Both the position numbers and the translations under genes were made by a program. The notes under the pieces were generated by a model. That model was not told the origin of the DNA and searched no databases. It worked only from the letters and a program-made list of their open reading frames with translations. A stretch of 33,968 bases of DNA from contig JAHZMC010000044.1 in the NCBI GenBank assembly GCA_022599515.1, positions 1 to 33,968 on the forward strand, read 5' to 3'. Shown here one piece after another: positions 26,421 to 33,968 of this stretch. Every line of letters starts with the position of its first letter. The stretch's first letter is position 1. This DNA is from Betaproteobacteria bacterium. Lineage in GTDB: Bacteria; Pseudomonadota; Gammaproteobacteria; Burkholderiales; Methylophilaceae.

Positions 26421-27581
26421 ATGAATTTACACGAATATCAATCGAAGCAACTTCTACAGCAATACGGCATCGCCACCCCTATCGGTGAAACAGTGCAATC
26501 AGAAGAAGCCGCTGCAGCGGCGACCAAAGAAATTGCAGGCAATGCCTGGGTGGTTAAAGCACAAGTACATGCAGGTGGTCGCGGGAAAGCTGGCGGCGTT
26601 AAACTAGTCACTTCTGCTGCTGAAGCACAAGCAACAGCGGGCAGCTTACTAGGCAAAAACTTAGTCACTTATCAAAATGCACCTGATGGACAGCCTGTGC
26701 ATCGCGTATTGGTAGAGCAAACACTGCCAATTGCACGCGAATTATATTTATCCATGTTAGTCGATCGAGCATTAGACCGTGTGGTGATGGTTGCCTCATC
26801 TGCAGGTGGCATGGATATTGAAGAAATAGCCGCGAATGAACCTGAAAAGATACTGCAAGAAGTGTGTGATCCTTTAAATGGTTTGGTTGATTTTCAGGCA
26901 CGCAACCTTGCATTTGCTTTAGATTTATCAGGCGATCAAATTGCTGAATTTACTAAATTGGCAAAAGGTTTGTATAAGCTGTTTATTGAAAATGATTTGG
27001 CCTTACTCGAAATCAATCCACTGGTGGTTACAACAGATGGGCATCTCGTCGCACTAGATTGCAAAATGACGGTGGATGACAACGCACTCTATCGTCAAAA
27101 AACATTGGCTGGTTTACGTGATTGGTCACAAGACGACACCAAAGAGGCGGAAGCGCATCACTCTGGTCTTAATTATATTGCGTTAAATGGCAACATTGGT
27201 TGCATGGTGAACGGTGCAGGTCTTGCCATGGCGACCATGGATTTAATCAAACTACATGGCGGTATGCCAGCTAACTTTCTAGATGTGGGCGGCGGCGCAA
27301 CAGCAGAAACAGTAACTAAAGCCTTTAAAATCATTTTGGCTGACCAAAATGTAAAGGCAATTTTAGTGAATATTTTTGGCGGCATTATGCGTTGCGATAT
27401 TATTGCAACGGGCATTATCACTGCTGTGAAAGAAGTGGAAATGACGATTCCAGTCGTTGTTCGATTAGAAGGTACCAATGTGGAATTAGGTAAACAAATG
27501 TTACGAGATAGCGGTTTAAATATTATTTCTGCTGAACACTTAACCGATGCAGCTGAGCAAGCAGTTAAGGCGGTCGCATGA
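26421..27581 (+). CDS. sucC: Succinyl-CoA ligase (ADP-forming) beta subunit SucC
   Basis: SucC is the beta chain of succinyl-CoA synthetase, which interconverts succinyl-CoA and succinate with substrate-level phosphorylation in the TCA cycle. It carries an ATP-grasp domain (residues 1 to about 235) that includes [36 protein letters not shown] and [15 protein letters not shown] CoA-ligase flavodoxin-like domain follows ([37 protein letters not shown]). Its 386 residues match E. coli SucC (388). It overlaps sucD by 4 nt (ATGA). No other TCA enzyme lies next to it. Many Methylophilaceae are thought to run an incomplete cycle lacking 2-oxoglutarate dehydrogenase, in which the ligase may serve biosynthesis; this cannot be judged from the window. 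Confidence 0.98.
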   Translation: MNLHEYQSKQLLQQYGIATPIGETVQSEEAAAAATKEIAGNAWVVKAQVHAGGRGKAGGVKLVTSAAEAQATAGSLLGKNLVTYQNAPDGQPVHRVLVEQTLPIARELYLSMLVDRALDRVVMVASSAGGMDIEEIAANEPEKILQEVCDPLNGLVDFQARNLAFALDLSGDQIAEFTKLAKGLYKLFIENDLALLEINPLVVTTDGHLVALDCKMTVDDNALYRQKTLAGLRDWSQDDTKEAEAHHSGLNYIALNGNIGCMVNGAGLAMATMDLIKLHGGMPANFLDVGGGATAETVTKAFKIILADQNVKAILVNIFGGIMRCDIIATGIITAVKEVEMTIPVVVRLEGTNVELGKQMLRDSGLNIISAEHLTDAAEQAVKAVA

Positions 27582-28459
27582 GCATTTTAGTTGATAAAAA
27601 CACCAAAGTGTTATGCCAAGGATTTACTGGTAAACAAGGTACATTTCACTCTGAGCAAGCGATAGCTTACGGTACACAAATGGTTGGCGGTATTACGCCG
27701 CGCAAAGGTGGACAAAACCATCTTGGCTTGCCAGTGTTTAATACCGTGCGCGAAGCTGTGCGTGAGACACAAGCCAATGCGAGCGTCATTTATGTACCGC
27801 CGCCATTTGCGGCAGATTCCATTTTGGAAGCCAGCGATGCAGGCATTGAATTAGTCGTTTGTATTACTGAAGGCATCCCAGTGTTAGACATGATTAAAGT
27901 CAGGTCTGCCTTAGATGCCAATGGCACCAAATTGATTGGTCCCAACTGCCCTGGCATCATCACGCCAGATCAATGCAAAATTGGCATTATGCCTGGCAGC
28001 ATTCACCTAAAAGGAAAAGTAGGTGTTGTCTCTCGCTCTGGTACGTTAACGTATGAAGCGGTGCAACAAACCACAGCGCTTGGCTTAGGCCAAACGACTT
28101 GCGTTGGTATTGGTGGTGATCCAGTCAAAGGCTTAAACTTTATTGAGTGCTTGGCCTTATTCGAAGCCGATCCTGAAACAGAAGCCATTATCATGGTGGG
28201 TGAAATTGGTGGTAGCGACGAAGAAGCCGCTGCAGATTATATTAAGAACTATGTTACCAAACCTGTTGCCGCTTATATCGCAGGTTTGACCGCGCCAAAA
28301 GGTAAAAGAATGGGTCATGCTGGTGCGATTATTTCTGGCGGCTCTGGTCGTGCAGAGGACAAAATTGCTGCACTTGTACGTGCTGGTGCTGTCGTCGCAA
28401 ACTCTCCTGCAGGACTAGGACAAGCTGTGATGCAAGCGATGCAAAACAAAGAAAGATAA
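27578..28459 (+). CDS. sucD: Succinyl-CoA ligase alpha subunit SucD
   Basis: SucD is the alpha chain partner of SucC, binding CoA and carrying the phosphorylated histidine. The N-terminal CoA-binding Rossmann domain contains [31 protein letters not shown] and [20 protein letters not shown]. The phospho-acceptor is H247 in [15 protein letters not shown]. At 293 residues it has the usual length (E. coli 289). Overlap with sucC by 4 nt implies coupled translation and 1:1 synthesis. The next gene, an ankyrin protein, starts only 3 nt after the SucD stop, so it is likely in the same transcript. Confidence 0.98.
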   Translation: MSILVDKNTKVLCQGFTGKQGTFHSEQAIAYGTQMVGGITPRKGGQNHLGLPVFNTVREAVRETQANASVIYVPPPFAADSILEASDAGIELVVCITEGIPVLDMIKVRSALDANGTKLIGPNCPGIITPDQCKIGIMPGSIHLKGKVGVVSRSGTLTYEAVQQTTALGLGQTTCVGIGGDPVKGLNFIECLALFEADPETEAIIMVGEIGGSDEEAAADYIKNYVTKPVAAYIAGLTAPKGKRMGHAGAIISGGSGRAEDKIAALVRAGAVVANSPAGLGQAVMQAMQNKER

Positions 28460-28462
28460 CCA

Positions 28463-29404
28463 TTGAAAAAATACTCTTTTCTCCTATTCGTGTATTTAGC
28501 GTTATTCAGCCATTGTAGTCTGGCTGAGGACATGTCTTACTTATTGACGGCATCTTCCTCAGGTGACATAGAAGCAGTCAATGAGTTGTTGGCAGCTGGC
28601 GCTAATCCAAACATGAAGGATAAAGATAAGATTACCGCATTGATGTACGCAGCACGAAAAAACCAATCAGTCGCGGCTGAGTTGTTAATCAATAAAGGCG
28701 CTAACGTTAATGCGCAAGATAGTGATGGCTGGACACCACTGATGTATGCAGCAAGAAGAAATCATATCGGGACTATGAAGGTTTTATTAAGCAAGGGTGC
28801 TGACGCAAAAATATCAGATAACACTGCTTGGACAGCTATAAGCATGGCTGCAGCTGAGGGCAATAATGCAGCTGTTGAGTTGCTAATTAGTCACGGTATT
28901 GACCCGAATGCTACAAACGATGATGGAAAAACGGTACTGATGTATGCCACCAATGCTGGTGATTTGCCAACGGTTGCAATTCTAATCAAACAAGGTGCAG
29001 ATGTTAACCTGCAAGATCCTTTAGGCGTCGTTGCACTAATGGTTGCCGCCCGCAATAACAATACTGAGATTGTAAGTTACCTTCTGCAGCATGGCGCTAC
29101 CATTAATATAGAAGATAATGCCGAGTGGACAGCCTTGGCATGGGCAGTTAACAAGTCAGCCATTGATGCAGCAAAAGTGTTAATCAATAACGGTGCGGAT
29201 GTTAACCATAAAGACTCACAAAGCACACCAATATTAGAGCTAGCAATTGATGCTGATTCGGCAGAGCTGGTGAAATTGCTACTAGCCCATCAAGCAAATT
29301 TAAAAGCACGTGATAAATATGGACTAACCGCTTATGTGTATGCCCTTAGAAAAGGAAATCCAGAAATTGTTAATTTGATTAAAAGCGCTGGCGGAACATA
29401 CTAA
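28463..29404 (+). CDS. Exported ankyrin-repeat protein (TTG start)
   Basis: This 313-residue protein starts at a TTG 3 nt after the sucD stop. That start is supported by a good signal peptide directly following it (MKKYSFLLFVYLALFSHCSLAED), which a later ATG would remove. The mature protein is nearly all ankyrin repeats, about nine units of roughly 33 residues with the pattern DxxGxTALMxAAxxNxxxxVxxLLxxGAxxNxx. Examples start at DKDKITALMYAARKN, DSDGWTPLMYAARRN and DNTAWTAISMAAAEG. No other domain or transmembrane helix is visible. The expected location is the periplasm, or the cell surface if exported further. Ankyrin arrays bind other proteins; the target is unknown. Its position between sucD and nadE, both core cytosolic genes, is unusual. 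The nadE start follows the stop by 3 nt, so the whole run may be one operon. Confidence 0.85.
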   Translation: MKKYSFLLFVYLALFSHCSLAEDMSYLLTASSSGDIEAVNELLAAGANPNMKDKDKITALMYAARKNQSVAAELLINKGANVNAQDSDGWTPLMYAARRNHIGTMKVLLSKGADAKISDNTAWTAISMAAAEGNNAAVELLISHGIDPNATNDDGKTVLMYATNAGDLPTVAILIKQGADVNLQDPLGVVALMVAARNNNTEIVSYLLQHGATINIEDNAEWTALAWAVNKSAIDAAKVLINNGADVNHKDSQSTPILELAIDADSAELVKLLLAHQANLKARDKYGLTAYVYALRKGNPEIVNLIKSAGGTY

Positions 29405-29407
29405 CTC

Positions 29408-31009
29408 ATGAAAATCGCTATCGCACAATTCAACGCGAGTGTTGGAGATATCACTGGTAATGCTAATAAAATTATCGCGTTGGCAAACCAAGCAAAACAA
29501 CAAGGTTCCAGTTTAATCATTACCCCAGAATTGGGCTTGTGTGGTTATCCACCAGAAGACTTATTGTTTAGGCAAGATTTTATTATTGCCAACCAAAAAA
29601 CCCTTAATCGCATCGCACAATCGACCACTGGCATTACTATATTGGTGGGTCATCCGCATTATGAGAATAAGCAGCTATTTAATGCAGCTAGCGTCCTTCA
29701 AAATGGCAAAATCATTGCGACTTATCATAAGCAAATATTACCTAACTACAGCGTATTTGATGAAGACCGTTATTTTGAAGCTGATAACCAATCATTAATA
29801 CTTGAACTTGAAGGGATCAAGTTTGGCATCATGATTTGTGCCGATGGCTGGGAACCCGAACCAGCTAGAAAAGCCAAAGAAGCTGGTGCAGAATTTTTAC
29901 TCTCACTCAACGCCTCTCCCTACCATATGGACAAGCTAGAAACGCGTTATGAAGTATTAATTAATCGCGTTAAAGAAACTGGCTTACCACTGATTTATGC
30001 CAACCTCGTTGGGGGGCAAGATGAACTAGTATTTGATGGCGCTTCTTTTGTACTGGATGCTCAAGGCAATGTAACGCACCAACTCCCCTCGTTTGTAGAG
30101 GCGTTAGATTATGTTGAAATTACGAATAAACAACCAGTAGCGACTTCTATTATTCCAGCGCTAAGTTTACAAGCCATGGTCTACAATGCGCTCAAACTAG
30201 GCCTAGCTGACTATGTGAATAAAAATGGTTTTCCTAGCGTGGTGCTTGGCCTTTCTGGTGGCATTGATTCTGCGCTAACGTTAGCGATTGCAGTCGATGC
30301 ACTAGGTGCAGATCGGGTAAAAGTGTTGATGATGTCATCTCAATATACGGCTAACATGAGTGTAGATGATGCGATAGCAATGGCTGAATTAGTCGGCGTT
30401 GACTACAGCTTGATACCCATCAAGTCATTATTTGAAGCATTTAAAGGCGCACTGTCAGAAGAATTTAAAGGCAAACCAGAAGATACCGCAGAAGAAAATC
30501 TGCAAGCCCGTATTCGCGGTATGCTATTGATGGCACTATCAAATAAATTCGGTAGCATTGTGCTCACCACTGGCAATAAATCTGAAACGGCTGTTGGTTA
30601 CAGCACCTTATATGGCGATATGGCAGGCGGCTTTGCTTTATTAAAAGATGTGCCCAAAACACTCGTTTATCAATTAGCTAACTATCGCAATAGTCTATCA
30701 ACCGTCATTCCAGAACGTATTATTACACGGCCACCTAGCGCGGAGTTACGCGATGATCAGACTGACCAAGATAGCTTACCGCCCTATGAAATACTCGATG
30801 CGATTATGCAAGCTTATGTTGAAGATGACTTAAGTCATGCTGATATTATTAAGCTCGGCTACCGTGAAGCGGATGTTAAACGCGTCACCAGATTAATTGA
30901 TATTAATGAATATAAACGCCGCCAAGCGCCTATTGGTGTCAGAATTACGCAACGTGGATTTGGTAAAGATAGAAGATATCCAATTACTTGCAAATTAAAC
31001 TTTAATTAG
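29408..31009 (+). CDS. nadE: Glutamine-dependent NAD+ synthetase NadE
   Basis: NadE amidates nicotinic acid adenine dinucleotide to NAD+, using ammonia from its own glutaminase domain. The N-terminal nitrilase-type amidase domain (about 1-250) has the catalytic triad E41 (ITPELGLCGYPPEDL), K108 (YHKQILPNYSVFDE) and C144 (IMICADGWEP). The C-terminal ATP pyrophosphatase domain starts near 260, with the P-loop SGGIDS at 283-288 and TGNKSETAVGYSTLYGDMAGG. Its 533 residues match the bacterial two-domain type. The ATG lies 3 nt after the ankyrin gene stop, and glnB follows after 35 bp with a strong ribosome-binding site. The nadE-glnB order is common in betaproteobacteria. Confidence 0.97.
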   Translation: MKIAIAQFNASVGDITGNANKIIALANQAKQQGSSLIITPELGLCGYPPEDLLFRQDFIIANQKTLNRIAQSTTGITILVGHPHYENKQLFNAASVLQNGKIIATYHKQILPNYSVFDEDRYFEADNQSLILELEGIKFGIMICADGWEPEPARKAKEAGAEFLLSLNASPYHMDKLETRYEVLINRVKETGLPLIYANLVGGQDELVFDGASFVLDAQGNVTHQLPSFVEALDYVEITNKQPVATSIIPALSLQAMVYNALKLGLADYVNKNGFPSVVLGLSGGIDSALTLAIAVDALGADRVKVLMMSSQYTANMSVDDAIAMAELVGVDYSLIPIKSLFEAFKGALSEEFKGKPEDTAEENLQARIRGMLLMALSNKFGSIVLTTGNKSETAVGYSTLYGDMAGGFALLKDVPKTLVYQLANYRNSLSTVIPERIITRPPSAELRDDQTDQDSLPPYEILDAIMQAYVEDDLSHADIIKLGYREADVKRVTRLIDINEYKRRQAPIGVRITQRGFGKDRRYPITCKLNFN

Positions 31010-31044
31010 TAGTACAATTTAATGAAGTATTCAGGGAGAGTTAA

Positions 31045-31383
<339 letters not shown>

Positions 31384-31394
31384 GTCTTTCAAGA

Positions 31395-31420
31395 CTGGTT
31401 AGCATATCAATGCTAACCAG
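31395..31420. terminator. Hairpin after glnB
   Basis: CTGGTTAGCAT and ATGCTAACCAG form a perfect 11-bp stem around the 4-nt loop ATCA. No T-run follows directly, and the nearest (CCTTTTT) is 20 bp downstream, so termination efficiency is uncertain. The convergent kdsB ends 72 bp later. Confidence 0.6.
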
Positions 31421-31492
31421 AGTACTACCCTTCAGTATTCCTTTTTAAATAAATCTTTAGTTTTAATACTATCCAAGTAAGTAAGTATTAAT

Positions 31493-32245
31493 TTAATCTA
31501 TCACTTGCTGTGACAAAATGCGCCGCACTTCATCTAAATCTGCCTGCGTATCAACACCACTAGCAGGCGCATTATCGGTGATTGTTACCGCAATTTTATA
31601 ACCATGATGCAGCACTCTTAATTGCTCTAAACTTTCTATCTGCTCTAATTCAGTTGCCGTTAAATCAGCATATTGTTTTAAAAAGCCCACACGGTAAGCG
31701 TAAATACCAATATGGCGATAGGCTTTGATCTGTTGTTTATGTATCTCATCGCGTGGATAAGGGATTGGTGCGCGACTAAAATATAGGGCATTGCCATTCG
31801 TATCCAATACTACTTTTACTACATTGGGATTCAACATTGACGCTTCATCATGGATTGCATGACAAGCGGTTGCCATCACAGCTTCTTTGCTATGTGCCAA
31901 AGTAAGCGCAACCTCTTGGATAAGCTGCGGATCAATTAATGGCTCATCGCCTTGCACATTCACCACGATATCATCGTCATCCCAATCTAAGGTTTGCACA
32001 ACTTCGGCAATTCTATCTGTACCAGATATGTGATTAACATTAGTCATGACTGCACCAACACCATGCGCTTTAGCCACTTGCATGATTTTTTCAAAATCGG
32101 TTGCAATCACTATCGCAGCTGCACCGCTCTTATTAGCCTGCTCGGCCACTCGAATCACCATCGGCTTGCCTGCGATATCCAATAATGGCTTACCAGGCAA
32201 ACGTGAGCTAGCGTAACGTGCAGGAATAACGACTTTAAACGTCAT
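31493..32245 (-). CDS. kdsB: 3-deoxy-manno-octulosonate cytidylyltransferase KdsB
   Basis: KdsB activates Kdo with CTP to CMP-Kdo for the inner core of lipopolysaccharide. It is a cytosolic nucleotidyltransferase of 250 residues. The signature VVIPARYASSRLPGKPL at residues 5-20 is the nucleotide-binding loop. VNVQGDEPLIDPQLI (at about 94-108), YFSRAPIPYPRDE and HIGIYAYR are all conserved. The start codon overlaps the stop of the upstream Trm112-like gene as TAATG, implying coupling. The run msbA-lpxK-ycaR-kdsB is the standard proteobacterial order for lipid A and Kdo genes. Confidence 0.97.
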   Translation of the reverse strand: MTFKVVIPARYASSRLPGKPLLDIAGKPMVIRVAEQANKSGAAAIVIATDFEKIMQVAKAHGVGAVMTNVNHISGTDRIAEVVQTLDWDDDDIVVNVQGDEPLIDPQLIQEVALTLAHSKEAVMATACHAIHDEASMLNPNVVKVVLDTNGNALYFSRAPIPYPRDEIHKQQIKAYRHIGIYAYRVGFLKQYADLTATELEQIESLEQLRVLHHGYKIAVTITDNAPASGVDTQADLDEVRRILSQQVID

Positions 32246-32445
32246 TACTCGGCTTTCTTTAATTGTTCAATTTCATCGGCATCAAGTTTGCGCGCTTCCT
32301 CTTCTAACAACACAGGAATGCCATCGCGCACAGGGTAAGCTAAGCCTGCTGAAGTTGAAATGAGTTCATTTTGTTCTTTTTTATAAATTAGCGGTCCTTT
32401 GGTCACAGGACAAACTAATATTGCCAGTAATTTTGCATCTATCAT
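32245..32445 (-). CDS. ycaR: Trm112/YcaR-like small protein with most zinc cysteines lost
   Basis: This 66-residue protein belongs to the YcaR (UPF0434) family, recognisable by [19 protein letters not shown] and [19 protein letters not shown]. coli YcaR has CPxC-type positions. Here only C12 remains, since the second cysteine of the first pair is threonine (CPVT), so zinc binding is doubtful. The same CPVT form is, from memory, common in betaproteobacteria. Trm112-like proteins serve as partners of methyltransferases in archaea and eukaryotes, but the role in bacteria is not known. It overlaps kdsB by 1 nt (TAATG) and lies 22 bp after lpxK, inside the lipid A/Kdo gene set. Confidence 0.9.
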   Translation of the reverse strand: MIDAKLLAILVCPVTKGPLIYKKEQNELISTSAGLAYPVRDGIPVLLEEEARKLDADEIEQLKKAE

Positions 32446-32466
32446 TATGCGTCCTCTACTCTTTCA

Positions 32467-33462
32467 TTATTCTGTATGTTGTATCGTCTTTAGCTTTGCT
32501 AGCACCAATGTACGCAAATCAGCTTCTATACTCGCTTCAACTGGCAATACCCAGTAATGCGCTCGCGCAAAAGGCTGACATTTTACCGCGTCTTTTTCGG
32601 TCATTATTAATGCATCACAGCCAATTTCATGTAAATCTTGCTCGGTAAAAGCATGGTGATCATCAAAGCGAATGCCTTCAACAGCCAACCCTAAGCTAGT
32701 CAACGTATTAAAAAAGCGTTCTGGTTTACCAATCCCTGCGATTGCCTTAGTGTGTTTACCGTTAAAGTAATCCGCTGTTACCGTTTGTTTTGGATTAGCT
32801 AAATTATAAAACGTTTGTCCATGCAACTGCATTTCAAACGCATTTTCACTTACTTTTTGAGTGCCATGCGTAACAATCGCATCGACCGTTTCTAAACGAC
32901 ACTGCGGCTCGCGCAATGGGCCTGCTGGTAATAAATATTGTGCATTCGTCGTCTCTGGGTCAACCACTGCAATTTCTATATCTCGCCTTAATCGATAATG
33001 TTGTAAGCCATCGTCACTAATAATCACATCACAGGTTGGATGTGCTTTAAGTAAAGCGCGACCAACTTCAGCCCGATGCTTGCCTACCCAAACTGGGCAA
33101 GCTGTTCGATTGGCAATCAGCAAGGGCTCATCGCCAACTTGCGTTGCTGCACTGTCTGAAAGCACATGCATAGGCTTAATATGATTAACCCCATAACCAC
33201 GGCTAATGACACCTGGGGTATAGCCATTTTTTCTGAGCTGTTCTACCAACCAGATTACAATAGGCGTTTTGCCACTACCGCCCATATTAATATTACCCAC
33301 GACAATGACAGGGACAGCTAATGCATATGAGCGTAGCAAACCAGCTTGATAAGCTTTGCGGCGTAAAGCAATAATCGCAGAAAACAACCAAGAAAGTGGG
33401 ATTAAAACAAGGTAGAAAAAAGAATTTTTATTTTTCCAAGCGCGCAATATGTGGTCTAGCAT
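32467..33462 (-). CDS. lpxK: Tetraacyldisaccharide 4'-kinase LpxK
   Basis: LpxK phosphorylates the 4' position of tetraacyldisaccharide-1-phosphate to give lipid IVA on the cytosolic face of the inner membrane. It has 331 residues. An N-terminal hydrophobic anchor spans about 15-33. The P-loop VGNINMGGSGKTP has GGSGKT at 61-66, and the catalytic-region pieces GVISRGYG, VGDEPLLIANR and IISDDGLQHYRL are present. DGLQH with its preceding aspartate is highly conserved, and MTEKDAVKC matches the C-terminal motif. It starts 10 bp after the msbA stop and is followed by ycaR. Confidence 0.96.
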   Translation of the reverse strand: MLDHILRAWKNKNSFFYLVLIPLSWLFSAIIALRRKAYQAGLLRSYALAVPVIVVGNINMGGSGKTPIVIWLVEQLRKNGYTPGVISRGYGVNHIKPMHVLSDSAATQVGDEPLLIANRTACPVWVGKHRAEVGRALLKAHPTCDVIISDDGLQHYRLRRDIEIAVVDPETTNAQYLLPAGPLREPQCRLETVDAIVTHGTQKVSENAFEMQLHGQTFYNLANPKQTVTADYFNGKHTKAIAGIGKPERFFNTLTSLGLAVEGIRFDDHHAFTEQDLHEIGCDALIMTEKDAVKCQPFARAHYWVLPVEASIEADLRTLVLAKLKTIQHTE

Positions 33463-33472
33463 GACCGATCAC

Positions 33473-33968
33473 CTACTCGTTAAACTCTTTTTGATAGAGT
33501 TTGGTGTAATAGCCTTTTAATTTCAGCAGTTCCTTGTGCGTCCCAGACTCAACAATTTTGCCCTTATCCATCACCAATATTCTATCGGCATTTTCAATAG
33601 TACTGAGACGATGCGCAATTACTATACTGGTTCGATTTTGCATTAAGACATCTAATGCAGCTTGCACATGCTGCTCTGATTCAGTATCTAAGGCGGAGGT
33701 TGCTTCATCCAAGAGCAGAATAGGTGCATTTTTTAAAATTGCGCGCGCAATCGCAATTCTCTGACGTTGTCCGCCAGAAAGGCGCACGCCTCTATCGCCA
33801 ATTTCATTTTGCAAACCTTGCGGCATTTGCTGAATAAATTCCCATGCATTGGCTGCTTTTGCAGCGTTAATCACGTCTTCTTCGCTTGTCTCTCTTAATA
33901 CGCCATAGGCAATATTATTAAAAACCGTATCATTGAATAAAATAATATCCTGACTCACCAGCGAAAAC
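33473..33968 (-). CDS. msbA: Lipid A flippase MsbA, C-terminal part (5' end outside window)
   Basis: The frame stays open to the window edge. The visible C-terminal 165 residues or so are the latter part of an ABC ATPase: [22 protein letters not shown] (Q-loop, described by landmark), signature [14 protein letters not shown], Walker [13 protein letters not shown] and switch [11 protein letters not shown]. The apparent start within this part is a GTG coding an internal valine, not a real start. The sequence is closest to MsbA rather than a generic exporter because it is directly followed by lpxK. MsbA moves lipid A-core across the inner membrane. The Walker A and membrane domains lie outside the window. 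Confidence 0.92.
   Translation of the reverse strand, partial: FSLVSQDIILFNDTVFNNIAYGVLRETSEEDVINAAKAANAWEFIQQMPQGLQNEIGDRGVRLSGGQRQRIAIARAILKNAPILLLDEATSALDTESEQHVQAALDVLMQNRTSIVIAHRLSTIENADRILVMDKGKIVESGTHKELLKLKGYYTKLYQKEFNE

Overview
The window looks like ordinary chromosome from a low-to-moderate GC betaproteobacterium. Gene order and protein style point to the Nitrosomonadales, and probably the Methylophilaceae (Methylotenera or Methylophilus type). That placement is inference from recognised families and synteny: no rRNA, tRNA or methylotrophy marker lies in the window. Both edge genes are cut, an EAL-domain tail at the left and msbA at the right.

Layout. (1) 1-311: the end of an EAL protein, apparently with part of the domain missing. 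(2) 378-2764, plus strand: yffB-dapE-prmB, tightly coupled. (3) 2781-8808, minus strand: rluB, scpB, scpA, trpS, a site-2 protease, a YciO/Sua5 protein and a PHP-domain RNase (rnm/yciV), a typical betaproteobacterial housekeeping run. (4) 8920-10891, plus strand: yciB-yciI-bolA and a secreted parvulin, closed by a strong terminator. (5) 10966-13142: feoA-feoB behind a well-formed Fur box. (6) 13267-17898: marC and purL. (7) 18000-23834, plus strand: an ankyrin protein, a monoheme cytochrome c overlapping a flavocytochrome c sulfide dehydrogenase-type flavoprotein, a PQQ-type beta-propeller dehydrogenase, an unrecognised 190-residue exported protein, an SMP-30-like propeller and a cytosolic DUF455 ferritin-like protein. 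(8) 23835-24512: a gene-free stretch holding a roughly 0.5 kb composite inverted-repeat element. (9) 24513-26278: serB (minus strand) and an unusual four-helix membrane protein with one heme c site. (10) 26421-31383, plus strand: sucC-sucD, an exported ankyrin protein, nadE and glnB. (11) 31493-33968, minus strand: kdsB-ycaR-lpxK-msbA, for Kdo activation and lipid A synthesis and export.

How the genes work together. Most serve core functions: lysine and cell-wall precursors, ribosome and translation-factor modification, chromosome condensation, iron uptake, purines, the TCA cycle, NAD, nitrogen signalling and lipopolysaccharide. The best candidate for something undescribed is the block at 18568-22951. 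Five consecutive genes with short gaps all encode exported proteins, and four of the five belong to redox or beta-propeller families. The first start codon lies inside a perfect 12-bp inverted repeat whose loop carries the Shine-Dalgarno-like sequence. Other points worth a second look are the composite inverted-repeat element at 23951-24463, an iron-sulfur-type cysteine motif in TrpRS, the membrane cytochrome at 25508-26278, and an exported ankyrin protein starting 3 nt after sucD.
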